From Frateuria flava (lineage in GTDB: Bacteria > Pseudomonadota > Gammaproteobacteria > Xanthomonadales > Rhodanobacteraceae): a stretch of 64,000 nt of DNA. Of the stretch, positions 51,947 to 60,606 are shown in pieces. The notes under the pieces are model-generated. The model did not search any database, was not told where the DNA came from, and worked only from the letters and a program-made list of their open reading frames with translations. Where the stretch lies: assembly GCF_017837635.1 (NCBI RefSeq), contig NZ_JAGJRS010000001.1:1-64000 (forward strand), in the 5' to 3' direction. The first letter of the stretch is position 1, and every line of letters starts with the position of its first letter. The translations under genes and the position numbers were made by a program.

Positions 51947-53026
51947 TCACGCGTGCTCGCGGTAGGCGCGGCGCAGCAGTTCGTGGAAGTGGTGGACCGC
52001 GTTCTCGCGCAGCGGGTTCAACCGACCGCTCTCGTACGAACCGGACGCCAGCCCGCGCTGCACGTCCTCGCAGATGGTCACGTCCTCGTCCTGCACCTCG
52101 TCGCTGAAGGCGACGTCGCGCTCGCGCCGGGCGCGCGCTTCCGGCGAGGCGTCCGGTGCGTAGTAGAAGTCGAACTCGACGCGGCAGCGGTCCACGCCCA
52201 GCGGCAGCACGCGGTTGGTCTGCAGCCGGCCGGGCAGGATGTTGAGCATCGTGTTCGGGTAGAGGAAGTAGTAGAGCGCCTCGCCGCTGCCGTAGAGCTC
52301 GTCCGCGCTGTCCAGCGGGCTGTACTGGAAGGAGTACCACCGCGCCGTCTCGGTGACGTAGCTGCGGTAGTCCAGCACGCTGTTGAGCCCCGGATGGATG
52401 TGCGGCACGTGGTAACCCTCCAGGTAGTTGTCCACGTACACCTTCCAGTTGCAGGCGACGTCCCAGCTGGCGCGATGGTGGAACTCAAAGCCGGCCAGCG
52501 AGCGGCCCTCGCCAAGGCGTGCGTCGATGCCCTCGACGACCTCGCCGAACGGCGGCGCCTCGCCGGTGGCGACGAAGACCAGGCCCTGCCACACCTGCAC
52601 GCGCGCCTCGGGCAGGCGGATCGTCGAAGGATCGAAGTCGGGTGTCCGCCCCATCTCCGGGGCGCCGCGCAGCACGCCATCCAGGCCGTAGGTCCAGCCG
52701 TGGTAGCGGCAGCGCAAGGCGGTCGCGCCCTTGCCATCGCAGCTGGCGACCGGGCCGGCGCGGTGGCGGCAGACGTTGTGGAAGGCGCGGATGGTGGCGG
52801 CGTCGCTGCGCACCACGACGATCGGCAGACCGGCGATGGTGGTGACCACGTGGTGGCCCACGCCGGCCAGTTGCGACTGGTGACAGACCCACTGCCAGCT
52901 CTTCGCGAAAACGGCCCTGGCATCGAGCGCCGGCATGCGCGGGTCGGTATAGCAGCGCGCCGAAAGCGCGTGTGCATGATCGAGCGGCTGGGCGGCGAGG
53001 ATGTCGGGCGTGAGCAGCTCGGTCAT
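51947..53026 (-). CDS. Rieske non-haem iron oxygenase, alpha subunit
   Basis: A 359-residue aromatic-ring-hydroxylating-type oxygenase. Rieske [2Fe-2S] ligands are CRH and CRYHG (CxH x17 CxxH) in the N-terminal third; the mononuclear iron site is DNYLEGYHVPHIH. The layout suits the GbcA/CntA/choline monooxygenase group, which acts on quaternary amines, but similarity alone does not decide. No reductase or ferredoxin gene is next to it; one may be elsewhere. Start at MTELLTPDILAAQP. Confidence 0.9.
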   Translation of the reverse strand: MTELLTPDILAAQPLDHAHALSARCYTDPRMPALDARAVFAKSWQWVCHQSQLAGVGHHVVTTIAGLPIVVVRSDAATIRAFHNVCRHRAGPVASCDGKGATALRCRYHGWTYGLDGVLRGAPEMGRTPDFDPSTIRLPEARVQVWQGLVFVATGEAPPFGEVVEGIDARLGEGRSLAGFEFHHRASWDVACNWKVYVDNYLEGYHVPHIHPGLNSVLDYRSYVTETARWYSFQYSPLDSADELYGSGEALYYFLYPNTMLNILPGRLQTNRVLPLGVDRCRVEFDFYYAPDASPEARARRERDVAFSDEVQDEDVTICEDVQRGLASGSYESGRLNPLRENAVHHFHELLRRAYREHA

Positions 53027-53312
53027 GGCGGCACCGGCGGTTTGGGGTGGAGAGTTGCGCTCGGCGGGTGGACCCTGCGTTACGGGCCTTCGTACCCGAC
53101 CGAAACGGTCAGCGAGGTGGGCCCAAGACTACCGCCGCTGGTCGATCGCAGAACGTGGACCACGCGGATGGACCGGTTCGCCGCCAGCGGAGTCGTTGAC
53201 TTCCCGCTGCACGTCTTAGGCAAAGGCTTGCGGGCGGGTGAAATAGCCGGACTTGCGGCAGAACAGCTTGCATTGGATGGAATCATCCCTGATGGCCAGG
53301 CGACAGTGTAAG
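53027..53312. other. Intergenic region upstream of the Rieske gene
   Basis: About 285 bp. It contains the promoter region of the Rieske gene (minus strand). Third-position composition in the plus-strand frame from 53168 to 53311 is mixed and lower in GC than the genome, so I do not call it a gene. No repeat of the families above was found here. Confidence 0.5.
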
Positions 53313-53340
53313 GGTGCCGGCTCGCGCAGAAGCCGGCACC
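53313..53340 (-). terminator. GC hairpin after the S10 peptidase gene
   Basis: GGTGCCGGCT (53313-53322) and its exact complement AGCCGGCACC (53331-53340) form a 10 bp stem with an 8 bp loop, eight bases past the peptidase stop codon. No T run follows on the minus strand, so it may be a weak or factor-dependent terminator rather than a classical one. Confidence 0.45.
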
Positions 53341-53347
53341 TTCGCAC

Positions 53348-54838
53348 TCAGCGTGCGCCGTAGAGCGCCCTGACGTCCTTCAGCAAGGCCGCCTGGCTGT
53401 CCGGGCGCGCGTAGAACATGTGCCCGCCCGGGTAATTCTTCACCTGCACGCGGGTCGCATCGCCCATCGGCGGCATCTGGTCGACGATGAGCACCGAGGC
53501 CATGAACGGACAGGAGAGATCGTCCCAACCGTGCGCGATCAGCACGCGCAGGCCCGGGTCGTTGGCGACCGCCTCGCGCAGTTGCGAGACCGAGCCCTCG
53601 TCGGCGTCGTCGTCCTCGTGCCAGAGCTTGTTCACCTCGTAGCTCAGTGCGTTGTAGCGGCCGGCGTACTTCCAGCCCACGGTGCGGGTGACGAAATCGA
53701 CCATGGCCGTGGTGGTCGGCGCGATGATGCCGTTCAGGATCGGGTCGCCGGTGCGCTGGCGCGGTGCGTAGGGGAACGGGTCCCACGCGGTGACGTTGGA
53801 GTCGTAGCGGCTGCCCAGTTTGCCTTCGGCGCGATAGACCTCGCGCAGGTAGGCCTGGGTTTCGATCCGGCCGCCGGAGCGGCGCACGAACAGCGGGTCG
53901 AGACCGGTCAGTTCGGTCACCTTCTTGATCACCCGCTCGGTGGCCTGGGGATCGGACCGGCCGCGCATCAGGTCGCTGGCGTATTCGCCGCGGGTGTATT
54001 CGATGATCTGCGCCATCGCCTCGGGCGTGAGCTTGTGCTCGCGCTCCAGGTGCGCGGCGGCGATCGAGGGCAGGGTCAGCATCCACGGCAGCGGCGAGAC
54101 GTTCTCGTCGTTGAAGGCGGCCGGGTCGAGGTAGGGCGAAACCAGCACCACGCCCTTCATCGCCACGCCGAGCTGGGTCTGCAGGTAGTCGGTGATGCGC
54201 GGGCCACGGAAGCCTCCGTAGCTCTCGCCGACCAGATACTTGGGCGACTGCAGGCGGCCGTTCTTGACCAGCCAGTCGTAGACGATGCGCGAGAGGTACT
54301 TGATGTCGCTGTCGGTGCTGTAGAAGAGTTCGGTGGCCTTCTTGTCGTCGACCAGCGCGCGGCTGAAGCCGGTGCCGACCGGGTCGATGAACACCAGGTC
54401 GGTGAAGGGCAGCCAGCTGCCGGGGTTGTCGTGCAGCGTGGCCGGGTCGGACGGGTTGTCGCCTTCGACGCCGAAGTCCACGCGCTTGGGGCCGATGGCG
54501 CCCAGGTTGAGGTAGACCGACGAGGCGCCCGGGCCACCGTTGAGCGCGAAAGTCACCGGGCGGTCGGCGCCGTCCATGGTGTAGGCGGTGTAGACCACCT
54601 CGGCGACCGTGTTGCCCTTGGCGTCGCGCACTGGCAACGCGCCGACGGTCACGGTGTACTTGAGCGTGTGGCCGTCGATCTGCGCCGTCTGCCGGGCGTG
54701 CGCGTCGGCGGGGAAGGGTGGCAGGTGGTAGCCATCGTGGCTGGCGTCGGCGGCGGGCTTGTCGGCGGCGATGGCAGGGGCGGCGGAGCCGGCCAGCAGC
54801 GTGGCGGCCAGCAGCGTGGCCTGTAGGGTCTTGCGCAC
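53348..54838 (-). CDS. Serine carboxypeptidase, S10 family
   Basis: A 496-residue exported peptidase that removes C-terminal residues. A signal peptide (LLAATLLAGSAAPAIA) precedes the alpha/beta hydrolase: VTFALNGGPGASSVYLNLG (oxyanion region), catalytic Ser in YLVGESYGGFRGPRI, then Asp and His regions near LIAHGWDDLSCPF and NYPGGHMFYARPD. Homologues are common in Xanthomonadales. It is preceded by the NERD helicase gene, with a repeat block between. Confidence 0.94.
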   Translation of the reverse strand: MRKTLQATLLAATLLAGSAAPAIAADKPAADASHDGYHLPPFPADAHARQTAQIDGHTLKYTVTVGALPVRDAKGNTVAEVVYTAYTMDGADRPVTFALNGGPGASSVYLNLGAIGPKRVDFGVEGDNPSDPATLHDNPGSWLPFTDLVFIDPVGTGFSRALVDDKKATELFYSTDSDIKYLSRIVYDWLVKNGRLQSPKYLVGESYGGFRGPRITDYLQTQLGVAMKGVVLVSPYLDPAAFNDENVSPLPWMLTLPSIAAAHLEREHKLTPEAMAQIIEYTRGEYASDLMRGRSDPQATERVIKKVTELTGLDPLFVRRSGGRIETQAYLREVYRAEGKLGSRYDSNVTAWDPFPYAPRQRTGDPILNGIIAPTTTAMVDFVTRTVGWKYAGRYNALSYEVNKLWHEDDDADEGSVSQLREAVANDPGLRVLIAHGWDDLSCPFMASVLIVDQMPPMGDATRVQVKNYPGGHMFYARPDSQAALLKDVRALYGAR

Positions 54839-54918
54839 GGTGTTCCCCTTGTTGCGGAAACGGCCAGCCTAGCGGGTGGTTGGGGGTCGAGGGGTGTGCC
54901 CAAAGGCATGGGGCTGCG

Positions 54919-55047
54919 GCAAGGCTTCTCCCATCCGCCTGTCGGCACCTTCCCCCGTGAACGGGGAAGGCTTCACGTGCGACGTGGCTGCACGCCCGAT
55001 CCTTCCCCCGTTCACGGGGAAAGGTGCCCGAAGGGTGGATGGGGGCG
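54919..55047. repeat. Paired CTTCCCC hairpin repeats
   Basis: A left unit (about 54919-54971, containing CACCTTCCCCCGTGAACGGG) and a right unit (54999-55046, CCTTCCCCCGTTCACGGGGA and GTGCCCGAAGGGTGG) form a large imperfect inverted pair. It fills the space between the S10 peptidase start and the NERD helicase stop, both on minus strand. Confidence 0.8.
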
Positions 55048-55062
55048 AGCGGGGCGCGATCC

Positions 55063-56937
55063 TCAGGCCGGCAGGGCGACGAGCTGGTCCTGCACCTGGT
55101 TGATCGCATCGCGGATGCGCTTGCTGAAGACCGAATCGTCGTGGTGGATCAGCAGCAGCCGCTCGGTCGCGCGCGTCATCGCCACGTAGAGCAGGCGCGC
55201 CTCCTCCGCCTCGTCCTTGCCTTCCTTGGGCAAGGACCCCAGGCCCGGGATCACCACGAACGGGAACTCCAGCCCCTTGCTCGAATGCATGGTGACCAGC
55301 TTGACCGTGTCGCCGACGGCAAACAGCGCGCCCTTGCCGCGGCCCTCGGCCAGGCGGCCGGGGATGCCTTCGCGCTCGAGCGCCCCGGCGAGCTTCTCGC
55401 CTTCCCACTGGTTGCGGAAAATCACGGCCATGTCCGACCACGGCCGGCCGTGTGCGTGCTCGTCGCGCAACTGGGCGATCAGCACGGTGAGCTGCGCGGC
55501 GGCCGTCTCCACACGGATCAGTTCCGGCACGGCGCCGCGGCGGCCGGCGCTCTCGGGGGCGACGAGCGGCACGCCATCGCCATCGTCGTCGCGCTCGACC
55601 AGCAACTCGTTGGCGAAGCCGCGCGCCACCGCCAGGATCTCCAGCGTATTGCGGTAGTTGAGCTTGAGGATGGTCGTGCGGCCCTGCGCCTGGATGCCGA
55701 GGCTTTTCCAGCTCACCCTGCGCCGGTCGGTCTTGCCGTAGATGTTCTGCGCATCGTCGTAGAGCACCAGCAGCGAGTTGGTGGCCGGGTCGATCATCTG
55801 CACGATCAGCTTGTACCAGTCCGGCTCGAAGTCGTGGCCTTCGTCGACCAGCACCGCGCCGTACTGGAAGCGCGGGATCTGGCCCTTGTCGACGCCGGCG
55901 ATCACCCGCTCGACCATCTGCTCGAAGAAGCCGTCCGAGCCTTTCGGCGGCAGCTCCACGTGGTAGGCCGTGAGCATCTTGTGGCACCACTTGTGGAAGT
56001 TGTAGACCTGCACCTTCTCGGCCAGGCCGCGCTCGCCGATCAGCTGCTCCAGCCGCGCGGCGAGGGTCTTGTTGTAGCAGAGCACCAGGATCGGCCGGTT
56101 CATCGCGCGCGCCAGCTGCATGGCGCGGAAGCCCAGGATCATGGTCTTCCCCGAACCGGCCACGCCGTGGATGATCCGGTGCTCGTCGCCGAGCGAGCGC
56201 GCCAGCTGCTCCTGCTGGGCGTCCATCACCTTGACCAGTTCGGGAATCTCCAGCGGGCGCACCGCCGCGTCGGTCGGGCCGAACAGCCCGAACTGGCCGC
56301 TGCCGGGTTCCACCCGCAACTCGGGGAACAGGTGCCAACGCACGCGATCGATCTGCGGCAGCGTCATGGCGACCGGGAAGGCATGGGGAAACATCGCCCA
56401 CAGCCGCTCCTGGAAATCTTCCGATTCCACCGATTCGTAGAACTCGTCGCGGCAGATCGCCAGATGCGGCGGGATCACCGCATCCAGCCCGCCCTCTTCG
56501 AACTGTTTGCGGCTGATGTTGGACAACACCACGCCCCAGGCCCACGGCATGATGATCTTGCCGGCATGGCGGTGGCCTTCGGGAAATCGCAGCGCCGGAT
56601 CGCGTTCGAGCACCACGCCGATTTCCAGCGCATAGGCGCGCGCCTGCAGCAGTGGGTGGTTCTCCTTCACCAGGCCACGCTCGGTGACCAGGGTGAACTG
56701 GGTGCTGTCGGCGTGCTGGATGGTTTCGGCCTTCCAGTCCTTGACCTCCAGCACCAGTAGCCCGCGGCGCGGGTGGAACACCACGAAGTCCGGGCGGCGC
56801 TGCTTCAGGCCGACGGGCACGTCGTACCAGAGCAGGTAATCGTCCTCCAGTTTCTGCTCCAGCCGCTCGGAGAAGCGCTTCTCGCCCGCGGTCATGCGCG
56901 GCAGGCAGCTGTTGCGGGAGGGGATCTGGGTAGCCAT
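55063..56937 (-). CDS. NERD-domain UvrD-type helicase
   Basis: A 624-residue protein: N-terminal NERD nuclease-related domain (about 13-130; PDFVVFHPRRGLLVLEVKDWK gives the D...E-x-K pattern of a PD-(D/E)XK fold) fused to an SF1 helicase. Helicase motifs are Walker A HGVAGSGKT (about 257-265), Walker B-like VLVDEGHDF, VTMHSSKGLEFPFVVIPG and LLYVAMTRATERLLL. Such fusions act in DNA repair or in phage defence; no partner gene that would point to a defence island is nearby. Start at MATQIPSRNSC. Divergent from the diguanylate cyclase gene. Confidence 0.9.
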   Translation of the reverse strand: MATQIPSRNSCLPRMTAGEKRFSERLEQKLEDDYLLWYDVPVGLKQRRPDFVVFHPRRGLLVLEVKDWKAETIQHADSTQFTLVTERGLVKENHPLLQARAYALEIGVVLERDPALRFPEGHRHAGKIIMPWAWGVVLSNISRKQFEEGGLDAVIPPHLAICRDEFYESVESEDFQERLWAMFPHAFPVAMTLPQIDRVRWHLFPELRVEPGSGQFGLFGPTDAAVRPLEIPELVKVMDAQQEQLARSLGDEHRIIHGVAGSGKTMILGFRAMQLARAMNRPILVLCYNKTLAARLEQLIGERGLAEKVQVYNFHKWCHKMLTAYHVELPPKGSDGFFEQMVERVIAGVDKGQIPRFQYGAVLVDEGHDFEPDWYKLIVQMIDPATNSLLVLYDDAQNIYGKTDRRRVSWKSLGIQAQGRTTILKLNYRNTLEILAVARGFANELLVERDDDGDGVPLVAPESAGRRGAVPELIRVETAAAQLTVLIAQLRDEHAHGRPWSDMAVIFRNQWEGEKLAGALEREGIPGRLAEGRGKGALFAVGDTVKLVTMHSSKGLEFPFVVIPGLGSLPKEGKDEAEEARLLYVAMTRATERLLLIHHDDSVFSKRIRDAINQVQDQLVALPA

Positions 56938-57118
56938 CCGGCGTCCGTAAAAGGGGCGTTTTGCGTGGAAAGTATCGAACTTGCGGACGCTGTCAACGCT
57001 AAAGTCGAGCCAGCCAGCGCCGATATGACAGGCGACGACCGGGCACAGGACGCCATCGCGGACACGCGATATCCAGGGCGGGCGCCATCGTCACGTTCGG
57101 GCGCGGGGAGAGCCCAGC

Positions 57119-58318
57119 ATGCCCATGCATATCGAAACGCTGTCGTTGATCAGTGCCGTCCAGTCGCTGGTGCTGGCCATTCTGCTGTGGGCGGGTACCC
57201 ACGGCGGGCCGGGCGCCGCGCGTACCAGCCTGAAGCTGCGCGCCGCCGCGCTGGCAGTCGAGTCGGCCGGCTGGACGATGCTGGCGGCGCAGGCCTGGCT
57301 GCACCCGGCGCAGTTGCTGCTGGGCGGCAATGCACTCAATTTGCTGGCGCAGGGCATGTCGGTGGTCGCCCTGCGCATGTTGCTGGGCGAATCGCTGCGC
57401 TGGCGCACCGTACTGGCCATCGGCGTGGTCGGCTGGCTGGGCGTGGCCTGGTTCGGGGTGGTCGACCCGGACTACCGCGTGCGCGTGATGTGGGGCTCGG
57501 CCGCGATCATGGCCGACATCGCACTGCGGATGCAGGCGCTGCTGCGCGGCGGCGTGCGGCAAGGCACGCGGGCGCGGATGGCACTGGTGGTGATGTGCGC
57601 CGGGGCCGCACTGCTGCTGGTGTGGCGCAACGGCCAGCTGTGGTTCGACCTCAACCCGCCGGCCGACATCATCCAGCCGGACACGGTCAATTACCTCTAC
57701 GTGCTGCTCTCGGGCATGCAGCCCTTGTTCCTCAGCATCGGTTTCCTGCTGCTCTACAACGAGACGCTGCAGCGCGAACTGCATCTGCTGGCGCGGGTCG
57801 ACACGCTGACCGGCGTGAAGAACCGCCTGGCGCTGACCGAAAGCGCCACCCGGATGCTGTCCCAGGCCCAGCGCGCGGGACGCTCGATGAGCGTGCTGAT
57901 GATCGACGCCGACCACTTCAAGAGCATCAACGACCGCTTCGGTCACGGCGGTGGCGACAAGGTGCTGCTGGCGCTGGTCGACAGCATCCGGGCGACGCTG
58001 CGCGGCGGCGACGTGATCGGGCGTATCGGCGGCGAGGAATTCGTGGTTTTGGCACCGGACACCAACCTGGAGCAGGCGCTGGTGCTGGCCGAACGCATCC
58101 GCGGCACGGTCGAGACCACGCCACTGCTGGTCGACGGGCACCTGCTGCAGCTGACCGTGTCGATCGGCGCCGCGGCGGCCGAGCCGGGCGTGGATGAGGT
58201 GGGCGCCCTGCTGCAACGCGCCGATGCGGCGCTGTACGCGGCCAAGCACGCGGGGCGCAACCGGGTGATGGCGGCCGATCCGGCGCTGGTGGGACGACGC
58301 CTGCTGGCCGGTGCGTAG
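57119..58318 (+). CDS. Diguanylate cyclase, multi-pass membrane GGDEF protein
   Basis: A 399-residue protein. The N-terminal 200 residues hold about six transmembrane helices, a MHYT/7TM-like or unknown sensor region. The GGDEF domain (residues 225-385) has the active site motif GRIGGEEFVV and, five residues upstream, RGGD, which fits the inhibitory I-site RxxD. Enzyme makes c-di-GMP and should be product-inhibited. YajQ, a c-di-GMP-binding family member, lies 1.7 kb downstream. The TAG stop is the first triplet of an inverted repeat. Confidence 0.93.
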   Translation: MPMHIETLSLISAVQSLVLAILLWAGTHGGPGAARTSLKLRAAALAVESAGWTMLAAQAWLHPAQLLLGGNALNLLAQGMSVVALRMLLGESLRWRTVLAIGVVGWLGVAWFGVVDPDYRVRVMWGSAAIMADIALRMQALLRGGVRQGTRARMALVVMCAGAALLLVWRNGQLWFDLNPPADIIQPDTVNYLYVLLSGMQPLFLSIGFLLLYNETLQRELHLLARVDTLTGVKNRLALTESATRMLSQAQRAGRSMSVLMIDADHFKSINDRFGHGGGDKVLLALVDSIRATLRGGDVIGRIGGEEFVVLAPDTNLEQALVLAERIRGTVETTPLLVDGHLLQLTVSIGAAAAEPGVDEVGALLQRADAALYAAKHAGRNRVMAADPALVGRRLLAGA

Positions 58319-58381
58319 GCTGGGCTCGAGCCCACCGCGGTCGCGCCGGAAGGTGGGCTGAAGCCCACCCTGCGCACCCGG
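58316..58381. repeat. TAGGcTGGGCT inverted repeat between convergent genes
   Basis: TAGGCTGGGCTCGAGCCCAC (58316-58335) and GGTGGGCTGAAGCCCACCCT (58353-58372) flank a short loop. The first triplet is the stop codon of the diguanylate cyclase. The repeat fills the gap to the opposite-strand OsmC stop. Same family as 29625 and 62801. Confidence 0.85.
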
Positions 58382-58807
58382 TCAGCTTTCCAGCGCGGCG
58401 TCGAGCGAGATGTCGGCGCGCAGCACCTTGGACACCGGGCAACCCTGCTTGGTCTCCTGCGCGATGCGCTGGAACGTGTCCGCATCGGCGCCTGGCACAC
58501 GGGCGCGGCAGTTCAGCGCGATGGTGGTGATGGCGAAGCCGTCGCCCTGCTTGTCCAGCGTCACCTGCGCCTTCGTGTCGATCCGCTCCGGTGTCAGCCC
58601 GGCATTGCCCAGGCCCAGCGACAGCGCCATCGAGAAACAACCGGCCAGCGCGGCGCCGATCAGTTCCTCCGGATTGGTACCGGGTCCGTCCTCGAAGCGC
58701 GACTTGAAGCCGAATGGCGCCTCGCGCAGCACGCCGGTCTGGGTGGATATCGTGCCCTGGCCGTCTTTCAGGCCGCCGGTCCAGGTGGCAGAAGCGGATT
58801 TCTTCAT
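58382..58807 (-). CDS. OsmC family peroxiredoxin
   Basis: A 141-residue organic hydroperoxide reductase (OsmC). The conserved cysteines are in GAALAGCFSMALSLGLG and ETKQGCPVSKVLRAD, forming the redox pair. The sequence begins MKKSASATWTGGLKDGQGT, standard for OsmC. It detoxifies organic peroxides with a thiol donor. Convergent with the diguanylate cyclase gene. Confidence 0.94.
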   Translation of the reverse strand: MKKSASATWTGGLKDGQGTISTQTGVLREAPFGFKSRFEDGPGTNPEELIGAALAGCFSMALSLGLGNAGLTPERIDTKAQVTLDKQGDGFAITTIALNCRARVPGADADTFQRIAQETKQGCPVSKVLRADISLDAALES

Positions 58808-58948
58808 GGCGTTTTCCTTGGGCTCGGAGGGGCGGGTCAGTGTGGCCGCCTGGCCATTCAGGCCACGCGAACACGCGCTGGCAGCCGCTTCACGCGCGTT
58901 TTGCCGGCGCTGGCCGTAAGCTGGCGGCTTTCCCTGACGAGCATCGGC

Positions 58949-59224
58949 ATGAGCTTCGACGTCCGGCACGATCCCTCCGCCCAGCGTTTCGAAACCGTGG
59001 TGGACGGCCAGCCTTGCGAGCTGGATTACCGACTGTCCGGCAAGGTCATGACGATCACCCACACCGGCGTGCCGGTCGCTGTGGAAGGCCGCGGCATCGC
59101 CTCGGCGCTGACCCAGGCCGCGATGGAAACCGCTCGCGCCGAAGGCTGGATGGTGGTGCCCGCTTGCGCCTACGCGGCGGCCTGGCTGCGCCGGCACCCC
59201 GAGTTCGCCGACCTGCGCGCCTGA
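58949..59224 (+). CDS. Small GNAT-like protein, YjdJ type
   Basis: A 91-residue single-domain acetyltransferase-like protein (Acetyltransf_CG, YjdJ family). It shows SFDVRHDPSAQRFETVVDGQPCELDYRL, ITHTGVPVAVEGRGIASALTQAAMETARA and VVPACAYAAAWLRRHPEFADL, which carry the acetyl-CoA loop and terminal helix. The start at 58949 is the usual one; an earlier in-frame ATG extends into unlikely sequence. Substrate unknown. Confidence 0.9.
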   Translation: MSFDVRHDPSAQRFETVVDGQPCELDYRLSGKVMTITHTGVPVAVEGRGIASALTQAAMETARAEGWMVVPACAYAAAWLRRHPEFADLRA

Positions 59225-59287
59225 TCCCGTTGTGCCCGCTGCGCGGCGTCGGCCACACTCTGGCCCGCGCCGGTCGCAGGAGGCCTC

Positions 59288-59968
59288 ATGAGCGATCCCC
59301 ATCCCCACGGCAAGCGACACCATCGCCGCGGTGTAATGCATGCGCTGCGGGTGCGGCCTTCGCTGCTCATCGGCGGCATCGTGCTGCTGGCGGTGGCGGT
59401 GGCGGCATGGGGACTGGGCATGCATCCGGCGCCCGCGTTCCTGCTCGGCTTCGATGCCGGCGCACTGTCGTTCATGGCGCTGCAACTGCGCGAATTTGCC
59501 CGCGCCACGCCGGCGGGCATGCGCGAGAAGGCGCGCCGCCAGGACCCTGGACGCTGGGGCATTCTGTGGAGCGGCGTGGCGATCTCCACGGTGGTGCTGG
59601 TGGCGCTGGGCACCGAACTGGAGGCGGGCAAGACCGGCGGGCTGCTCGGCATCGTGGTGGCGGCCGCGAGCATCATGCTCAGCTGGGGCTTCCTCAACAC
59701 GCTGTTCGCGCTGCATTACGCGCACGGCTACTACGGCGGCTACGGCGAGCAGCACAGGGGACTGGACTTTCCCGGCGGCGGCGAGCCGGACTACTGGGAC
59801 TTCGCCTATTTTGCGGTGGTGATCGGCATGACCTTCCAGGTCTCCGACGTGCAGGTCACCAGCCGCGAGTTGCGCCGGATGGTGCTGGTCCACGGCGTGA
59901 TCGCGTTCTTCTTCAACGTGTTCATCCTCGCGGTGAGCGTGAACATCGTCGCGGGGCAGGGTTCGTAA
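59288..59968 (+). CDS. DUF1345 family membrane protein
   Basis: A 226-residue membrane protein with five helices, family DUF1345. Diagnostic: FDAGALSFMALQLREFARATPAGM and LHYAHGYYGGYGEQHRGLDFPGGGEPDYWDFAYFAVVIGMTFQVSDVQVTSRELRR. No function is known. It follows the YjdJ-type gene by 63 bp and may share its transcript. Confidence 0.9.
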   Translation: MSDPHPHGKRHHRRGVMHALRVRPSLLIGGIVLLAVAVAAWGLGMHPAPAFLLGFDAGALSFMALQLREFARATPAGMREKARRQDPGRWGILWSGVAISTVVLVALGTELEAGKTGGLLGIVVAAASIMLSWGFLNTLFALHYAHGYYGGYGEQHRGLDFPGGGEPDYWDFAYFAVVIGMTFQVSDVQVTSRELRRMVLVHGVIAFFFNVFILAVSVNIVAGQGS

Positions 59969-59973
59969 CCCCT

Positions 59974-60029
59974 GCAGGAGCGCCCTTTGGCCGCGACCGG
60001 GATGTCGGTCGCGCCCAAGGGTGCTCCCA
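59974..60029. repeat. GTAGGAGCGC-type inverted repeat between convergent genes
   Basis: GCAGGAGCGCCCTTTGGCCG (59974-59993, then CGACCG) and CGGTCGCGCCCAAGGGTGCT (60006-60025) pair with few mismatches. It fills the gap between DUF1345 and yajQ stops and may end both transcripts. Same family as 31633 and 51843. Confidence 0.85.
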
Positions 60030-60034
60030 CAGCG

Positions 60035-60517
60035 CTAGTCGCGGAAATTGTCGAACTGCAGCGGCAGCTCGACGTCGGACTTGCGCAGGTGGGCGATCGC
60101 CAGCTGCAGGTCGTCGCGCTTCTTGCCGGTCACGCGCAGCTTGTCGCCGTTGATCTGCGCCTCGACCTTGAGCTTGGCCGCCTTCAGCTCCGCCACCAGC
60201 TTCTTGGCCACCGGCTGCTCGATGCCCTGCTTGACGGTGATCTTCTGCCGCGCGCCGGCCAGGTTCACCTCCGGCTCGGCCACGTCCAGCGCGCGGATGT
60301 CGATCTTCCGGCTGGTCAGGCGGCCGCGCAGGATGTCGAGCATCTGCTGCAACTGGAAATCGCTGGGCGCGCGCTGGGTGATCACGTAGCCGTCCAGCTC
60401 GTAGCTGGCGTCGGCGCCCTTGAAGTCGAAGCGGTTGGCCAGCTCGCGGTTGGCCTGGTCGACCGCGTTGGTCAGTTCGTGCTTGTCCACTTCGGAGACG
60501 ACGTCGAAGGAGGGCAT
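60035..60517 (-). CDS. yajQ: YajQ family cyclic-di-GMP-binding protein
   Basis: A 160-residue nucleotide-binding protein. MPSFDVVSEVDKHELTNAVDQAN is the family's opening; SRKIDIRALDVAEPEV and KKLVAELKAAKLKVEAQINGDKLRVTGKKRDDLQ follow. In Xanthomonas a YajQ protein binds c-di-GMP and affects virulence transcription through a LysR partner, a known family role. AAGG lies about 9 bases before this ATG; the upstream GTG three codons earlier is less likely. Confidence 0.95.
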   Translation of the reverse strand: MPSFDVVSEVDKHELTNAVDQANRELANRFDFKGADASYELDGYVITQRAPSDFQLQQMLDILRGRLTSRKIDIRALDVAEPEVNLAGARQKITVKQGIEQPVAKKLVAELKAAKLKVEAQINGDKLRVTGKKRDDLQLAIAHLRKSDVELPLQFDNFRD

Positions 60518-60606
60518 GGTGGGCACCTTGAGGGTTGGAAAGCGGGAAGTGTAAGCGCTCGGCCATAATGCGCGGCCGGCGCCCGGTGCGCGCTCCCTGT
60601 CACTTA

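Noticed and set aside
53168-53311. Plus-strand frame of 47 codons starting MDRFAASGVV
   Set aside because: Third-position GC is well below that of genome genes, no ribosome site is present, and I recognise no family. It may be a remnant.
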